A stretch of DNA of 64,000 nt from positions 84,639,942 to 84,703,941 of the forward strand of contig CM038044.1 of the NCBI GenBank assembly GCA_021397845.1, in the 5' to 3' direction. A program made the translations under genes and the position numbers. This document shows, piece after piece, positions 34,290 to 46,725 of the stretch. The stretch comes from Areca catechu (lineage: Eukaryota; Streptophyta; Magnoliopsida; Arecales; Arecaceae). The notes beneath the pieces are model-generated. The model made no database searches. It saw only the letters and a list, made by a program, of their open reading frames with translations, and was not told where the DNA came from. The first letter of the stretch is position 1. Every line of letters starts with the position of its first letter.

Positions 34290-35330
34290 TTCTGGCTATG
34301 GTATTGCTCAAGGATGTCTGGGTCGAGGTTCTGCAAGTCCTCTCAAGTAATCCATGAATTATCAGATTCTGATCGACCTTGCCATCAGACCAAGTAGCGT
34401 TGATAGCCATGGCCCTGGGTCATGATAGCTTGATCATCCAGGATACGCTCGATCCGTTCTCCTCTCTCAGGCCAATTTATAGGTGGATACTTTGGATTAG
34501 GTTCGCTCTCAAAGGATGGGGTAGGTCCAAAGGCTTCACTAGGAATCGCTGCAAGTTCCCTATACTCAACCAAGTCTGCGATATTGAAGTTAGAGCTAAT
34601 GCCAAAATTCGGGGGTAGATCTAGCACATAAGCATTGGGTCTGACCTTCTCTATCACTCTATAGGATCCAGCTCCACGAGCATGAAGCTTCTTAACGGTC
34701 CCTGGTGGAAACTGCTCAGGTCTAAGCCTAATCATAACAGAGTCCCCTACATTAAATTCTTTGGCTCACTTTCGGGAATTAGCGAACTTTTTTTTAAATG
34801 TTACATTACTTAGATTAATCTTTTGGCTAATGTCCTTATGCAGATTGTGAACATGCTGGGCACATGCAGACTCCTAACAGGTGATGCAAAGGACTCATAC
34901 TAACACCTAATAGACTTGACAATGCATTCCTATCAAAGGAAATTTATTGGGTCTTAACTACAACTTGGGCATGGGGCATGAGTCATGGTTGATGGGTGAC
35001 ATGCAGATGAAAATTTGACAGGTACTCCTAATAGATGCCAGAGGGTCTTCCAAAAGTAGGTAGCAAATGGGATGGGCTCTACGGGTTCATGCAACCTGGT
35101 AATCTCAACAAAATGTAACCTAATAGCTCTAGAAACATGAGAAGACTCAGGGAAGGGTAGAAAATAGGAAGGGGATTCAGGGACTGGTTCTGGGCTAAAG
35201 AGACTGACCTTAATGTATGAACATTAAGTTATATCTATGGGCAAGAAAAGGTCCATGCTATGGAAGGATAGGTTAACAATTTCTGGGAAGAGATCTTTAA
35301 TGGGAATGGCAGGAAAGGATTCATCCTAAG
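34266..35330 (-). pseudogene. Chromo-3 integrase end and chromodomain, with a short unclear segment upstream
   Basis: On the minus strand, from about 35330: a segment resembling nothing certain (VNLSFHSMDLFLPIDIT, SPEPVPESPSYFLPFPES), then integrase-like FWKTLWHLLGVPVKFSSACHPST (about 35000-35060), a short gap, DLHKDISQKI, and from 34735 an open 116 codons with IRLRPEQFPPGTVKKL, NAYVLDLPPNFGISSNFNIADL and IERILDDQAIM. The chromodomain continues after a stop (WQGRSESDNSWI, EDLQNLDPDILEQY) and the frame ends near 34266 in the LTR. RT and RNase H are absent. The chromodomain is thought to guide integration to marked chromatin. Confidence 0.82.
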
Positions 35331-36789
35331 GGTACTAGGTTAAATAAGCCAAATCCTCAATAAAGTTCTTGGGTTCCTGGATTTTAGGACTGGACTCTAT
35401 AATTGGGAGCTCTTCTAGTGTCTCCTCAGGTTGAACTCTAGTAGCAATATCAAGGTTCTCTTCCTCTAATGGGTCTTCCACTACAAGCTCAGTCTGGGTG
35501 TGGTTTGGGTCAACTAACTTTAGGTTGGCTTCTATTGGGATATGGTTAGGGTTAACTAACTTTGAGTTGGCTTCTACCTGGGTATCTACTAGGTCAACTA
35601 ATTCTAGGTCTTCTATAGGTATCTCCTTTTCTTCCTCATACTCATCTACTAAGCTCACATCAGCTTCATACACTTCTTCTTTGATGTCATTCTTGTGAAC
35701 TAGTGGGGTGGTAGGAGAGGTTTGGCTAAGGGAAAATTGGCTAGAGTTGGGTTTGGGTTCAGAGGTACTAATCCTATTGGGCTCAACTCGATAGTTCATA
35801 GGTTCCCTCTAACATGACTCGAATTCCCTATCAAGTCGATAGGCATCATCCAGGTCATAAATTTTTCATTAGAATAGTTCCCACTGGATGTCTCTACGAA
35901 GGCCACCTCAAAATCTAGCAATAATTTTAGACTCAGGTTCAACTGTGTTACATCTCCTAATAAACTCATTAAATTGGTCAATGTGTTCAGACACAATTTT
36001 TTTATTCTGTCTTAATATGACCATTGGTCTAAAAGTCTTTTCTTACAAAATCGACCTAGGTACTTTTCTCTCAACTTACTTCTCATGGCTTTCCAATTAA
36101 GTATTTCATCTCCTCTTTGGTAACATTCATCCTCAATAACTTCTCAGTGCCACTTAGCATGTCGAGTTAACCTATGTGTGGCCAATCTAACTTTTTCTAA
36201 CTTTGACATCTTAGTGTACTCAAAATACTGATCCATTCTCTCCTTCCAATCAATATACACCTCAGGATCTGGACTTCCATCAAAAGTGGGTGCGTAAGGC
36301 TGGGTGTGTCTAAAGGATCTTTCCTTTGGGTCCACCAAGTATGGGTATGGGCTTCTAGGATTAGACTCAGGGGTAAGATCAAGATGATAAGATCATGGAT
36401 CAAAGGTACTAGGCCTAGGGGATTTGAATTCAGCATGGGTCCTACGGGTTCCTTCATAGGTCAAAGGATGTTCACCTATTCGATCAGGCCTATGGGGTTC
36501 AAGAGATTCAGGTCTAATATGGGCCTTAGGGGGCCTAACTTTGGCACGGGCCCTGCAGGCCTCGTCCCGGGCCTCCGCTTGGGTAAGCGATTGGCCCATT
36601 AGGATAATTTTCTAAAACAGGGCCCTCAATTGGGCCTGAACCCCGGACTCCAAGACTAGACTGGGCTGGACATGGACTGATGGACTAAAAGGCTCCTAAT
36701 CTAGACTAGGCATGGGTTGATGGCCTAATGGGCTCCTAATATAGTGGACATGTAACACACATAAGACAAACTGATTAAGGTTGCCTAGA
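35331..36789 (-). pseudogene. Chromo-3 gag remnant
   Basis: On the minus strand: an Arg/Pro-rich N-terminal part (36393-36599), then the Retrotrans_gag core FDGSPDPEVYIDWKERMDQY, FEYTKMSKLEKVRLATHRLT (36144-36338), ECYQRGDEILNWKAMRSKLR, SEHIDQFNEFIRRCNTVEP and YDLDDAYRLDREFES (to about 35830). An acidic region EEVYEADVSLVDEYEEEKE follows, ending at 35335. Several stops and shifts. No zinc knuckle was recognised. Copia-C inserted just upstream of the preserved part. Confidence 0.8.
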
Positions 36790-36794
36790 CCTAG
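36790..36794. repeat. Target site duplication of Copia-C, left copy (CCTAG)
   Basis: CCTAG before the LTR. The right copy at 46721-46725 is CTTAG, one transition apart. Confidence 0.8.
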
Positions 36795-39194
36795 TGAAAG
36801 GATTCCAGTGTACCATAGTGAAAAGATAATTTCAAAATGATGAAATTTATACCAAAACCCTTAGTCAGGATCTCCTTATTCAGGATTAAAACATATGAGA
36901 AACATGCAAACCTACACTATTAGAATTAGGGCACCAACCTGTTATCGCTAAATCCAATTTTGATGTAGAATCAAAACTTGATGTTGAATGACCCTTTTGA
37001 ATTTACCAGGCGTCCAAATGTCCACCATCCAATGGTGATCCACAAGAAAATTGATCAAGATGCTTGCTTCTTCAAAAGTTCCTTCACTTCAATTCTTCTC
37101 CTAGAACTCAAAAGGACTATGGCTGAAAAACTCCATGGCAGGGACTTCTTACTTCCTTTCTTTCTTCTTCCTCTCCCTTTCTTAAGACCTTGTCCTAAGA
37201 ATACACTCTTGTCTTGAAGGAGGTGGAGGATTTAAGACACTAATGTCTTAATGTAAAAGGAAATAGAAACAGAGTATATCTTCTTTTCTTTTACCGTTCG
37301 AGAGATTCTTCCTATCTCTTGTTTTAGACTTGAGTTTCAACAAAGAAGAGAACTCTGTAAAAGGGAAAATCTTGTGTCCTAAACAAGCTAAGGAGGAATC
37401 AATCTCCTGGAAAGGAAAGAAAAATAAAAAAAAAAACTTTGTCGTACAATAGAAAAAACACCCGAAGCCTCGGTTCCTTAAATAGACTACAAAAAGATGT
37501 CTTCTCAAAAGAACACAACTCTCCGTAAACTATTTCTCATGGCTTTCCACATTTCTCACACCCTCTCCTTCCTTCTCACGGCCCTTCAGATTCAAACTCA
37601 TGGCTCTTCCTAAAAGAAAAGTCTTGAAGTTTTAAGAAGAAGGAAGTCGCGATGTTTCGGTCTCCGAAGAGACATTAAATCGCGCAACCGGGAAGAGTTA
37701 GCACCTTTTGTCTTTCTCAAAATCCCCAAAACCATTAGATGACCATCTAATGGTCATTAGGAGATGCGTTAATAGGGAATAACCGGCCAAAAGGAAAAAA
37801 TGCGGTGAAATAAGAAGACTTCACGCGTGCATGAAGAGTCCATGCGCGCGTGGAGTCTTTCCTCTTATCCACGCGCACAAATTTTTTGGGCGGCCCATAT
37901 GGATGGGCTTGGGTGTTAATAAAGATGTAGTCTTAGCCATGGGTTAGTCCAAAGTCCTATATATTTTAATTAGGGTCTAATTAGGTCCAATTAGAACCCA
38001 AATTGATCCAATTCGGAACCCTAATTCAAATCCAATTCGAATAGAAGCTAGGGTTTGCAACACCTGCTAGAGTGTTATCCTGCAAAGATGATTTAATTAC
38101 AAATTAAACTCTTGATCAATCCTCTTAAGTGTGTGACCCATTGCGTTCCATATCCAGCCGGCAGTAGGTCTGAGTACAAGTTGACCTAACTTGATTAGAA
38201 CTCTTTCTAATCGATTTAGGTCAAATCGAGCTTACCCGACTTGATCAACTAGGACTCTTCCTAATAAGTGATCTTTAAATTTGATCAACCCACAAGACAA
38301 GATTGACGTCTAGCAACGTGTCATGTCTACTCGGAAGATATGGAATTCTGGTGAAATACCAAAACTACCCTTCAGTAGAAAGTTACTGTATAATTAAATC
38401 TTTCGATCAGCCTGCACCCAAAATATAATTATGGATATGGATATATGTCAAATCCAATATTATATTTATTTCTAGCTCAATCTTATATTGATGATTCAAT
38501 TATCTTGATATTAGAAACCATCTCTAATATCTTTACTTTGATCAAAGATTCCCTGAATCATCATCCGATTGATAACTAGCTGGATACAATCTCTTCTTAC
38601 TAAGAGTGATCGATTCCTTGTTGACCTACTCATTACCTTCATATACAATTCACCATTCCCTGTATCAATCCTGTGCATGACTCAATATCATGATTAGGAT
38701 TGAACCAAAGGATGGGTTCATGTACATAAGGTACTTATAAAAGTCTCAGGTCAAAGGATTACTTGTACCACTCCCACTATGAGAACCTTCTATTGACATG
38801 TAGCTAAGACTCCATTAGATGTTCTCAAGTTGGAATATATCAATGAACTCATTCACGAATGAGCACCCACATCCTAGTATTAGTGTCATACACAAGTGAC
38901 TATGAGAGCAGTCACCCTTTCCAGTATACATGGGATGTGCTAGTCTTACCGGAAAAACCCTGATCCCCTACTAAGGATTCCTTTGACTAGGAATATTTTA
39001 GATTAAGGTTTTAAGACTTTAAGTCTCACTGGTATGATCTCATCATAATCCTAAAATCATAGCCCTAATCTATGGGGTTCATCATAATAATAAACACAGT
39101 GTATGACAAAAAATAATGCCTTTATTAGAATATTGTCAATTACATTGATTTGGGAGATACAATATTGATTGGCTTATAGGGCATATCCTTTTCA
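36795..39194 (-). repeat. Copia-C 3' LTR
   Basis: 2400 bp. Element strand starts TGAAAAGGATATGCCC and ends CTGGAATCCTTTCA; collinear with 44320-46720. It has a TATA-like CTATTTAAGG at 37478-37487 (minus strand) and a CpG-rich hairpin at 37822-37852. Confidence 0.95.
37822..37852 (-). promoter_or_regulatory. CpG-rich hairpin in the Copia-C LTR
   Basis: CACGCGTGCATG, loop AAGAGTC, CATGCGCGCGTG: near-perfect 12-bp arms. The other LTR has the same hairpin at 45347-45377 and Copia-D has a longer one at 61482-61519. It lies upstream of the TATA-like site on the element strand. Function unknown. Confidence 0.6.
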
Positions 39195-39206
39195 ATCTCC
39201 CACTTG
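39195..39206 (-). other. Copia-C polypurine tract
   Basis: CAAGTGGGAGAT on the minus strand directly before the 3' LTR, overlapping the region just after the pol stop. Confidence 0.8.
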
Positions 39207-39208
39207 AA

Positions 39209-42200
39209 CTAAAGCCAATCGCCTTTAAATCTTAACCCCATACCCTCGAGGTGGCGATCAAAATCTCGTTGTGGTAGAGCCTTAGTGAACGGGTCTGCTA
39301 CGTTGTTTTTTGTATCTACTCTATTTATGTAGACATCTTGTCTTTCGACTATTTCTCGGACGAGATGGAAGCGTCTCAGAATGTGCTTGGACTTATGATG
39401 AGCTCTTGGTTCCTTAGCTTGAGCAACAGCTCCAGTGTTGTCACAGTAAAGTGGCACTGGGTTTTCAATCTCAGGAACAACACCCGACTCTGTGATGAAC
39501 TTCTTCATCCAGACTGCTTCCTTGGCGGCTTCACTAATAGCTATGTATTCTGCCTCTATGGTTGAGTCAGCTACAGTCTGCTGCTTAGTACTCTTCCAAC
39601 TCACTGCTCCATCATTTAAGGTAAAAACATATCCCGAAATGGATTTTCTATCATCAATGTCTAATTGAAAACTAGAATCAGAATATGCTTCTAGTTTAAG
39701 ATCAGAACCACCATAAACCAGAAAAATATCCTTAGTCCTTCTCAGGTACTTAAGAATATTTTTAACTGCTTTCCAATGATCCTCTCCTGGATCAGCCTGA
39801 AACCTACTGACAATGCCTAAAGCATATGCCACATCAGGCCTGGTACATAACATGACATACATTATGGACCCTATTACTGAAGCATAAGGTATAGAATTCA
39901 TTCTATTTCTTTCTTCAAGTGTCTTAAGAGACATTCTTTTGGAAAGATGTATGCCTTGACTCATAGGAAGATAACCTCTTTTACTTCCATCCATGCTGAA
40001 TCTTTTCAGCACTAAGTCAATGAACCTTGACTGGGATAAACCTAGCATCCTATTAGACCTATCTTTATAGAACTTAATACCTAGTATATAGGATGCTTCT
40101 CCCAAATCTTTCATGGAAAACTAGTTTGATAGCCAAACCTTGACTGATTGTAACATTGGGATATCATTCCCAATGAGGAGTATGTCATCTACATACAGAA
40201 CCAAGAAGACTATGGCACTCCCACTAGTCTTCTTATAAACACAGGGTTCATCCACATTATTGATAAAACCAAACCTTTTAATAGTTTCATCAAAATGGAT
40301 GTTCCAACACCTTGAAGCTTGTTTCAATCCATAAATGGATTTCTTTAGCTTGCATACTTGATTAGGTTTATTCTTTGAAATAAAACCTTCTGGTTATGAC
40401 ATGTAGACTTCTTCCTCAAGGAAACCATTGAGGAAAGTAGTCTTCACATCCATTTGCCAGATCTCATAATCGTGGTATGCTGCTATAGCAAGTAAAATCC
40501 GAATTGATTTGAGCATGGCTACAGGTGAGAATGTTTCATCATAATCAATTCCCTGTTTTTGTCTAAAACCTTTTGCCACTAATCTGGCTTTATAGGTTTC
40601 AACTTGGCCATCAGCCCCAATCTTTTTCTTATAGACCCATTTGCACCCAATAGGATTAACACCCTCTGGTGCATCGACCAAAGACCATACTTGGTTGACA
40701 TACATAGAGTCTATCTCGGATTCCATGGCTTCTTGCCATCTATTTGAGTCACTAATTAAGATAGCTTCCGTATAGGTCAGAGGTTCATCATTTTGAATGA
40801 CTTGGGCTTCATTATTTTCAAAAATAAACTCATACCTCTCAGGTGCCCGTGGCACTCTATCAGACCTACGGGGAGGAGTTTTGTGTTCTGGTTTTGACCT
40901 AGCTATATGTTCTAATGGTTGAGAATTGTCTATCTGTGTTTCTTGTACTTCTCCAAGTTTAATAGTTCTACCATTGCCTTTTTCTAAAATGAACTCTTTT
41001 TCTAGAAAAATGGCATGCCTGCTGATAAAAATCTTTTTTTCAGTAGGATGGTAAAACAGATATCCTCTACCCTCTATAGGATATCCTACAAATAGACATT
41101 TATCGGCTCTAGCTTCCAACTTATGTCCAAAATTTCTTTTAACATAAGCTGGACATCCCCATATCTTAAAATATTTAAGATATGGTTTCTTCCTACTCCA
41201 AATCTCATACGGAGTACTAAAAATGGATTTAGAAGGTACTTTGTTCAGAATGTAAACAACAGTTTCTAGGGCATGACCCCAGAAGGAAATGGGTAAATTT
41301 GTGAAGCACATCATGGATCGTACCATATCTAATAAAGTATGATTCCTCCTTTCAGCTACACCATTTAGCTATGGTGTATAAGGAGAGGTCCATTCAGAAA
41401 GAATTCCATTAACTTTAAGATAGTCTAAAAACTCCGTGGATAAGTATTCTCCTCCTCGATCAGACCGAAGAACTTTAATACTTTTCCCGGTTTGTTTTTC
41501 GACTATACTTTGATACTCCTTAAATTTATCAAAGGCTTCAGATTTATGTTTTATAAGATACACATATCCGAACCTAGATAAATCATCTATAAAAGTGATA
41601 AAATATGAGTATCCACCTCTGGCCTGAGTCGTCATTGGAACACATACATCAGTATGTATAAGTCCTAATAACACAGTTGTCCTTTCTCCATGTCCAGTAA
41701 ATGGAGTCTTGGTCATCTTACCCATGAGACATGATTCGCAAGTCCCTAATGATATATATTCATAAGGATCAAGGAATTTCTCCTTGTATAACTTGCTTAT
41801 CCTAGACTCATTAACATGACCAAGTCGATGATGCCAAAGTAAAGTATTATTAAAGTGTTCTATTTTTCTTTTATTATTGACATGAAAAATACTATCATTG
41901 GAAGTAAGAGTTAAGAGCCCATTGCTAAATATGCCAGAACAAATAAATTCATTAGATAACATTATCGAGCAACCAGTGCTCGTTACATCCATTACATATC
42001 CTTGTTTTAATAACAAGGGAATAGATATAATGTTCCTAATAATCTTAAGCATATAATAACAATTTTCTAACTCCAAGATCTTCCCTGAAGGCAACTTCAG
42101 AATATAGGTCCCTACAGCTTCTACTTGGATGATATCATCACTAGCACCGTAAAGATTGAAGTCACCTTCCTTCAATACTTTAAGCTTGTGGAGGTCCTGC

Positions 42201-43120
42201 AAAGATTTGCATATATGGTAACCACAAGTGGTATCCAATACCCAAGTATTTGAAACAGATGAATTTAATGTCAATATAGCATGTATCTCATACATACCAT
42301 TTGGCGCATCTGATGCACCAGGCTTCATAGTTGCAAGGTAAGTCTTGCAATTCCTTTTCCAATGTCCCGCTTTGCCGCAAAAGAAACAGGTCGACTGTTT
42401 GGAGGCCTTCTTTCCTTTCTTGTTCTTATTGATGCCACTCTTAGGGTTTAGCTTCCTATTAAAATCCTTTTTACCTGATTTCTTCTTATTGGTCTTATCA
42501 ATAAGAAGAAGTGGAGCCTTTTCTTTCTTTATGTGGCTCTCCGCTATTTTTAACATATTTAACAGCTCAAGCAAGGAAGTGTTCAGTTTGTTCATGTGAT
42601 AATTCAAGACAAACTGAGAAAATGACTCTAGGAGTGATTACAAGATTAAATCCTAATTCAACTCCCCATCCATAATAAAACCTAATTGACCCAATCTGGT
42701 GATCAAGTCAATTACTTTCAGAACATGATCCTAAACGGATGTTCCCTCTGTCATCCTAGCACGGAATAACTGCTTAGATATTTCATATCTAGCAGTTATG
42801 CTATGTTCTCCATAAAGCTCTTTTAAATTGAGCATTATGGATTTAGTATCCATGCTTTCATGCTGTCTCTGTAACTCATTGGTCATAGAGGCTAGTATGA
42901 TACACTTGACAGTGAGGGAGTCATTCTGCCACATTTTATATGTGGCCATATCTTTCTATGTGGCATCGTCCCCTAATGGATTAAGACTAGGGGTTTCAAG
43001 AATATAAGAAAGTTTTTCTGAACTAAGCACAATCTTTAAATTTCTCAACCAGTCCACATAGTTTGGACCAGTCAGTTTGTTGGTATCTAAGATACTTCGT
43101 AGTGATAATGAAGATGCCAT
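39209..43120 (-). pseudogene. Copia-C gag-pol, one reading frame with about seven in-frame stops
   Basis: Starts at 43120 (MASSLSLRSILDTNKLTGPN), homologous to the intact start of Copia-D gag. The segments 43120-42957, 42949-42731, 42607-41369, 41326-40394, 40327-40121 and 40114-39209 all lie in the same frame, so there is no shift, only stops at 42956, 42731, 42653, 42638, 41369, 40394 and 40121. Domains in order: gag; zinc knuckle CFFCGKAGHWKRNC (near 42330-42390); protease position WVLDTTCGYHI, where the usual DSG/DTG is DTT; GAG-pre-integrase LLWHHRLGHVNE; integrase HTDVC, SDRGGEYLS and GVAERRN; RT (MDVKTTFLNGF, YVDD near 40180); RNase H (SDSSFQLDIDDRKSISGYVF, STIEAEYIAISEA). Ends at 39209 with RFKGDWL. 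Confidence 0.93.
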
Positions 43121-44306
43121 TTATCTACATTTAACAAAGAACAATACATAAGCAACCAATCATGAAATGACATACATAATTAAATTAGGTCTTTAATTTA
43201 ATTATGTTTCCCACTATTTTATCAAAAATCAGAGCCCACACTATGATAATCGAGAAAAAACCCTGATAGGTTTTTCTTAGTGAGATTGAGATCCTAATAA
43301 CTTATAAAAGATCTTGTAGAAAACACAACAAATCTTTTATAAGCTTAAAGGTAGGAAACTCTTCCAATTATATCTCATATAATTCTCAAGAAGTAACTTG
43401 GCCTCTAGAACATTATTAGTCTTGCAGAAGACACAACAAACCATAATGTTCTAGTTAAGTCAAGACCCATTCATTTCTTTACAGTCAATACTTAAATATA
43501 ATGCCCTTGCAGATAACACAACAAAGCATTATACTGAATATGATGTAAGCATCTCTATGCACTAGGCTAGTATTATGTCAATCACCATATTAGGTCTTGC
43601 ATATAACACAACAAACCTAATGTGGTTCATAACACAATAACGCTCCAGCATGAAGGAAGGCCAATATATATAGTATTTTTAACACTAAGCATTTTAGTCA
43701 AGATTTAAATTTAATCAAATCGGCCAGGCAAGTGGAAGAGATGTGGGAGTCCCCCCGTTGCTTTCCTAGACACCTATAAAAATTGGCCAGGTCAGTCAAT
43801 GGAACCAATTAAAAACCATAATTCTCTTTACCTTCCCAAAACCACCTTTCTAGACACCGAAATGATCAATGGTTCATCATGACTGGTGATTCTTATCAGT
43901 TAAATATACTAAGACTTAATATAATTTTTAAGAGGAGGGATTTATAAATTGCCAGCATATCCTTATAAAATTTATTACAACATATCATTCTTATAAATAA
44001 GAAAATATGTGCTAAGTGTGTCATCATACTAGGACAGCCATTTACCACATAATGGATCCACCATTATGCCAGGGCAACCTTATTTCAGTATGATGACTTC
44101 AAAACTAAACATATCTCTATAATAATTAGGGTTTGAGTGAAAAACCCTAATTAGTGACACACATCAAATATAAATTATTAAACATACATGCATCCCATAA
44201 ATGTGCTAAGTGTATCAGCATTCAAGGGTTTAAAAACCATAACATGCGACACTACAACAAAAACACATATAAATAATTTTCATATGTTTTAACAGTAATA
44301 AGGGTG
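43121..44306 (-). other. Copia-C leader with a fourfold repeat
   Basis: Non-coding leader of about 1.2 kb. On the minus strand four copies of TTTGTTGTGT followed 6-7 bases later by CAAG occur at 43595-43616, 43505-43526, 43421-43442 and 43312-43333. Copia-D has the matching set. The shared leader module lies upstream at 43710-43835. Confidence 0.75.
43710..43835 (-). other. Shared leader module, copy 3 (Copia-C)
   Basis: On the minus strand: TTTTTAATTGGTTCC, TGACCTGGCCAATTTT, AGGAAAGCAACGGGGGGACT, CCCACATC, CCACTTGCCTGGCCGATTTG. It shares the block with Copia-D and, more loosely, with the gypsy leaders. Confidence 0.75.
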
Positions 44307-44318
44307 GCTCTGATACCA
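44307..44318 (-). other. Copia-C primer binding site
   Basis: Perfect TGGTATCAGAGC on the minus strand, one base from the 5' LTR end. Confidence 0.93.
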
Positions 44319-44319
44319 C

Positions 44320-46720
44320 TGAAAGGATTCCAGTGCACCATAGTGAAAAGATAATTTCAAAATGATGAAATTTACACCAAAACCCTTAGCCAGGATCTCC
44401 TTATTCAGGATTAAAACATATGAGAAACATGCAAACCTACACTATTAGAATTAGGGCACCAACCTGTTATCGCTAAATCCAATTTTGATGTACAATCAAA
44501 ACTTGATGTTGAATGACCCTTTTGAACTCACCAGGCATCCAAATGTCCACCCTCCAATGGTGATCCACAAGAAAATTGATCAAGATGCTTGCTTCTTCAA
44601 AAGTTCCTTCACTTGAATTCTTCTCCTAGAACTCAAAAGGACTATGGTTGAAAAACTCCACGGCAGGGACTTCTTACTTCCTTTCTTTCTTCTTCCTCTC
44701 TCTTTCTTAAGACCTTGTCCTAAGAATACACTCTTGTCTTGAAGGAGGAGGAGGATTTAAGACACTAATGTCTTAATGTAAAAGGAAATAGAAACAGAGT
44801 ATATCTTCTTTTCTTTCACCGTTCGAGAGATTCTTCCTATCTCTTGTTTTAGACTTGAGTTTCAACAGAGAAGAGAACTCTGTAAAAGGAAAACTCTTGT
44901 GTCCTAAACAAGCTAAGGAGGAATCAGTCTCCTGAAAAGGAAAGAAAAATAAAAAAAAAAACTCTGTCGTACATTAGAAAAAACACCCGAAGCCTCTGTT
45001 CCTTAAATAGACTACAAAAAGATGTCTTCTCAAAAGAACACAACTCTTCGTAAACTATTTCTCATGGCTTTCCACATTTCTCACGCTCTCTCCTTCCTTC
45101 TCACGACCCTTCATATTCAAACTCATGGCTCTTCCTAAAAGAAAAGTCGTGAAGTTTTAAGAAGAAGGAAGTCGTGATGTTTCGGTCTCCAAAGAGACGT
45201 TATATCGCGCAACCGGGAAGAGTTAGCGCCTTTTATCTTTCTCAAAATCCCCCAAACCGTTAGACGACCATCTAATGGTCATTAGGAGATGCGCTAATAG
45301 GGAATAACTGGCCAAAAAGAAAAAATACGGTGAAATAAGAAGACTTCACGCGCGCATGAAGAGTCCATGCGCGTGTGGAGTCTTTCCTCTTATCCACGCG
45401 CACAAATTTTTTTGGGTGGCCTATATGGATGGGCTTGGGTGTTAATTAAGATGTAGTCTTAGCCATGGGTTAGCCCAAAGTCCTATATTTTATAATTAGG
45501 GTCTAATTAGGTCCAATTAGAACCCAAATTGATCCAATTCGGAACCCTAATTCAAATCCAATTCGAATAGAAGCTAGGGTTTGCAACACCTGCTAGAGTG
45601 TTATCCTGCAAAGATGATTTAATTACAAATTAAACTCTTGATCAATCCTCTTAAGTGTGTGACCCATTGGGTTCCATATCCAGCTGGCAGTAGGTCTGAG
45701 TACAAGTTGACCTAACTTGATTAGAACTCTTTCTAATCGATTTAGGTCAAATCGAGCTTACCCGACTTGATCAAGTAGGACTCTTCCTAATAAGTGATCT
45801 TTAAATTTAATCAACCCACAAGACAAGATTGACGTCTAGCAACGTGTCATGTCTACCCGGAAGATATGGAAATTCTGGTGAAATACCAAAACTACCCTTC
45901 AGTAGAAAGTTACCATACAATTAAATCTTTCGATCAGACTGCACCCAAAATATAATTATGGATATGGATATATGTCAAATCCAATATTATATTTATTTCT
46001 AGCTCAATCTTATATTGATGATTCGATTATCTTGATATTAGAAACCATCTCTAATATCTTTACTTTGAACAAAGATTCCCTAAATCATCATCCGATTGAT
46101 AACTAGCTGGATGCAATCTCCTCTTACTAAGAGTGATCATTCCTTGTTGACTTACTCATTACCTTCATATACAACTCACCATTCCCCGTATCAATCCTGT
46201 GCATGACTCAATGTCATGATTAGGATTGAACCAAAGGATGGGTTCATGTACATAAGGTACTTATGGCAGTCTCAGGTCAAAGGATTACTTGTACCACTCC
46301 CACTATGAGAACCTTCTATTGACATGTAGCTAAGACTCCATTAGATGTTCTCAAGTTGGATCATATCAGTGAACTCATTCACTAATGAGCACCCACATCC
46401 TAGTATTAGTATCCTACACAAGTGACTATGAGAGCAATCACCCTTTCCAGTATACATGGGATGTGCTAGTCTTACCGGAAAAACCCTGATCCCCTACTCA
46501 GGGTTCCTTTGACTAGGAATATTTTAGATTAAGATTTTAAGACTTTAGGTCTCACTGGTATGATCTCATCATAACCCTAAAATCATAGCCCTAATCTATG
46601 GGGTTCATCATAATAATAAACACAGCGTGTGACAAAAATTAATGCCTTTTTTAGAATATTGTCAATTACATTGATTTGGGAGATACAATATTGATTGGCT
46701 TATAGGGCATATCCCTTTCA
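44320..46720 (-). repeat. Copia-C 5' LTR
   Basis: 2401 bp, collinear with 36795-39194. TATA-like CTATTTAAGG at about 45001-45010 and hairpin at 45347-45377, both on the minus strand. Confidence 0.95.
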
Positions 46721-46725
46721 CTTAG
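46721..46725. repeat. Target site duplication of Copia-C, right copy (CTTAG)
   Basis: Differs from CCTAG at 36790-36794 by one C/T change. Confidence 0.8.

Larger units (their letters stand above)
36795..46720 (-). mobile_element. Copia-C, complete Ty1/copia element (Tork/Angela-like)
   Basis: 9926 bp with LTRs of 2400 and 2401 bp, a perfect PBS, a single gag-pol frame, a polypurine tract and a 5-bp duplication with one mismatch. The LTRs are nearly identical by eye, making it one of the younger elements here. It is nested in Chromo-3, which is nested in Tat-1. Confidence 0.95.
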
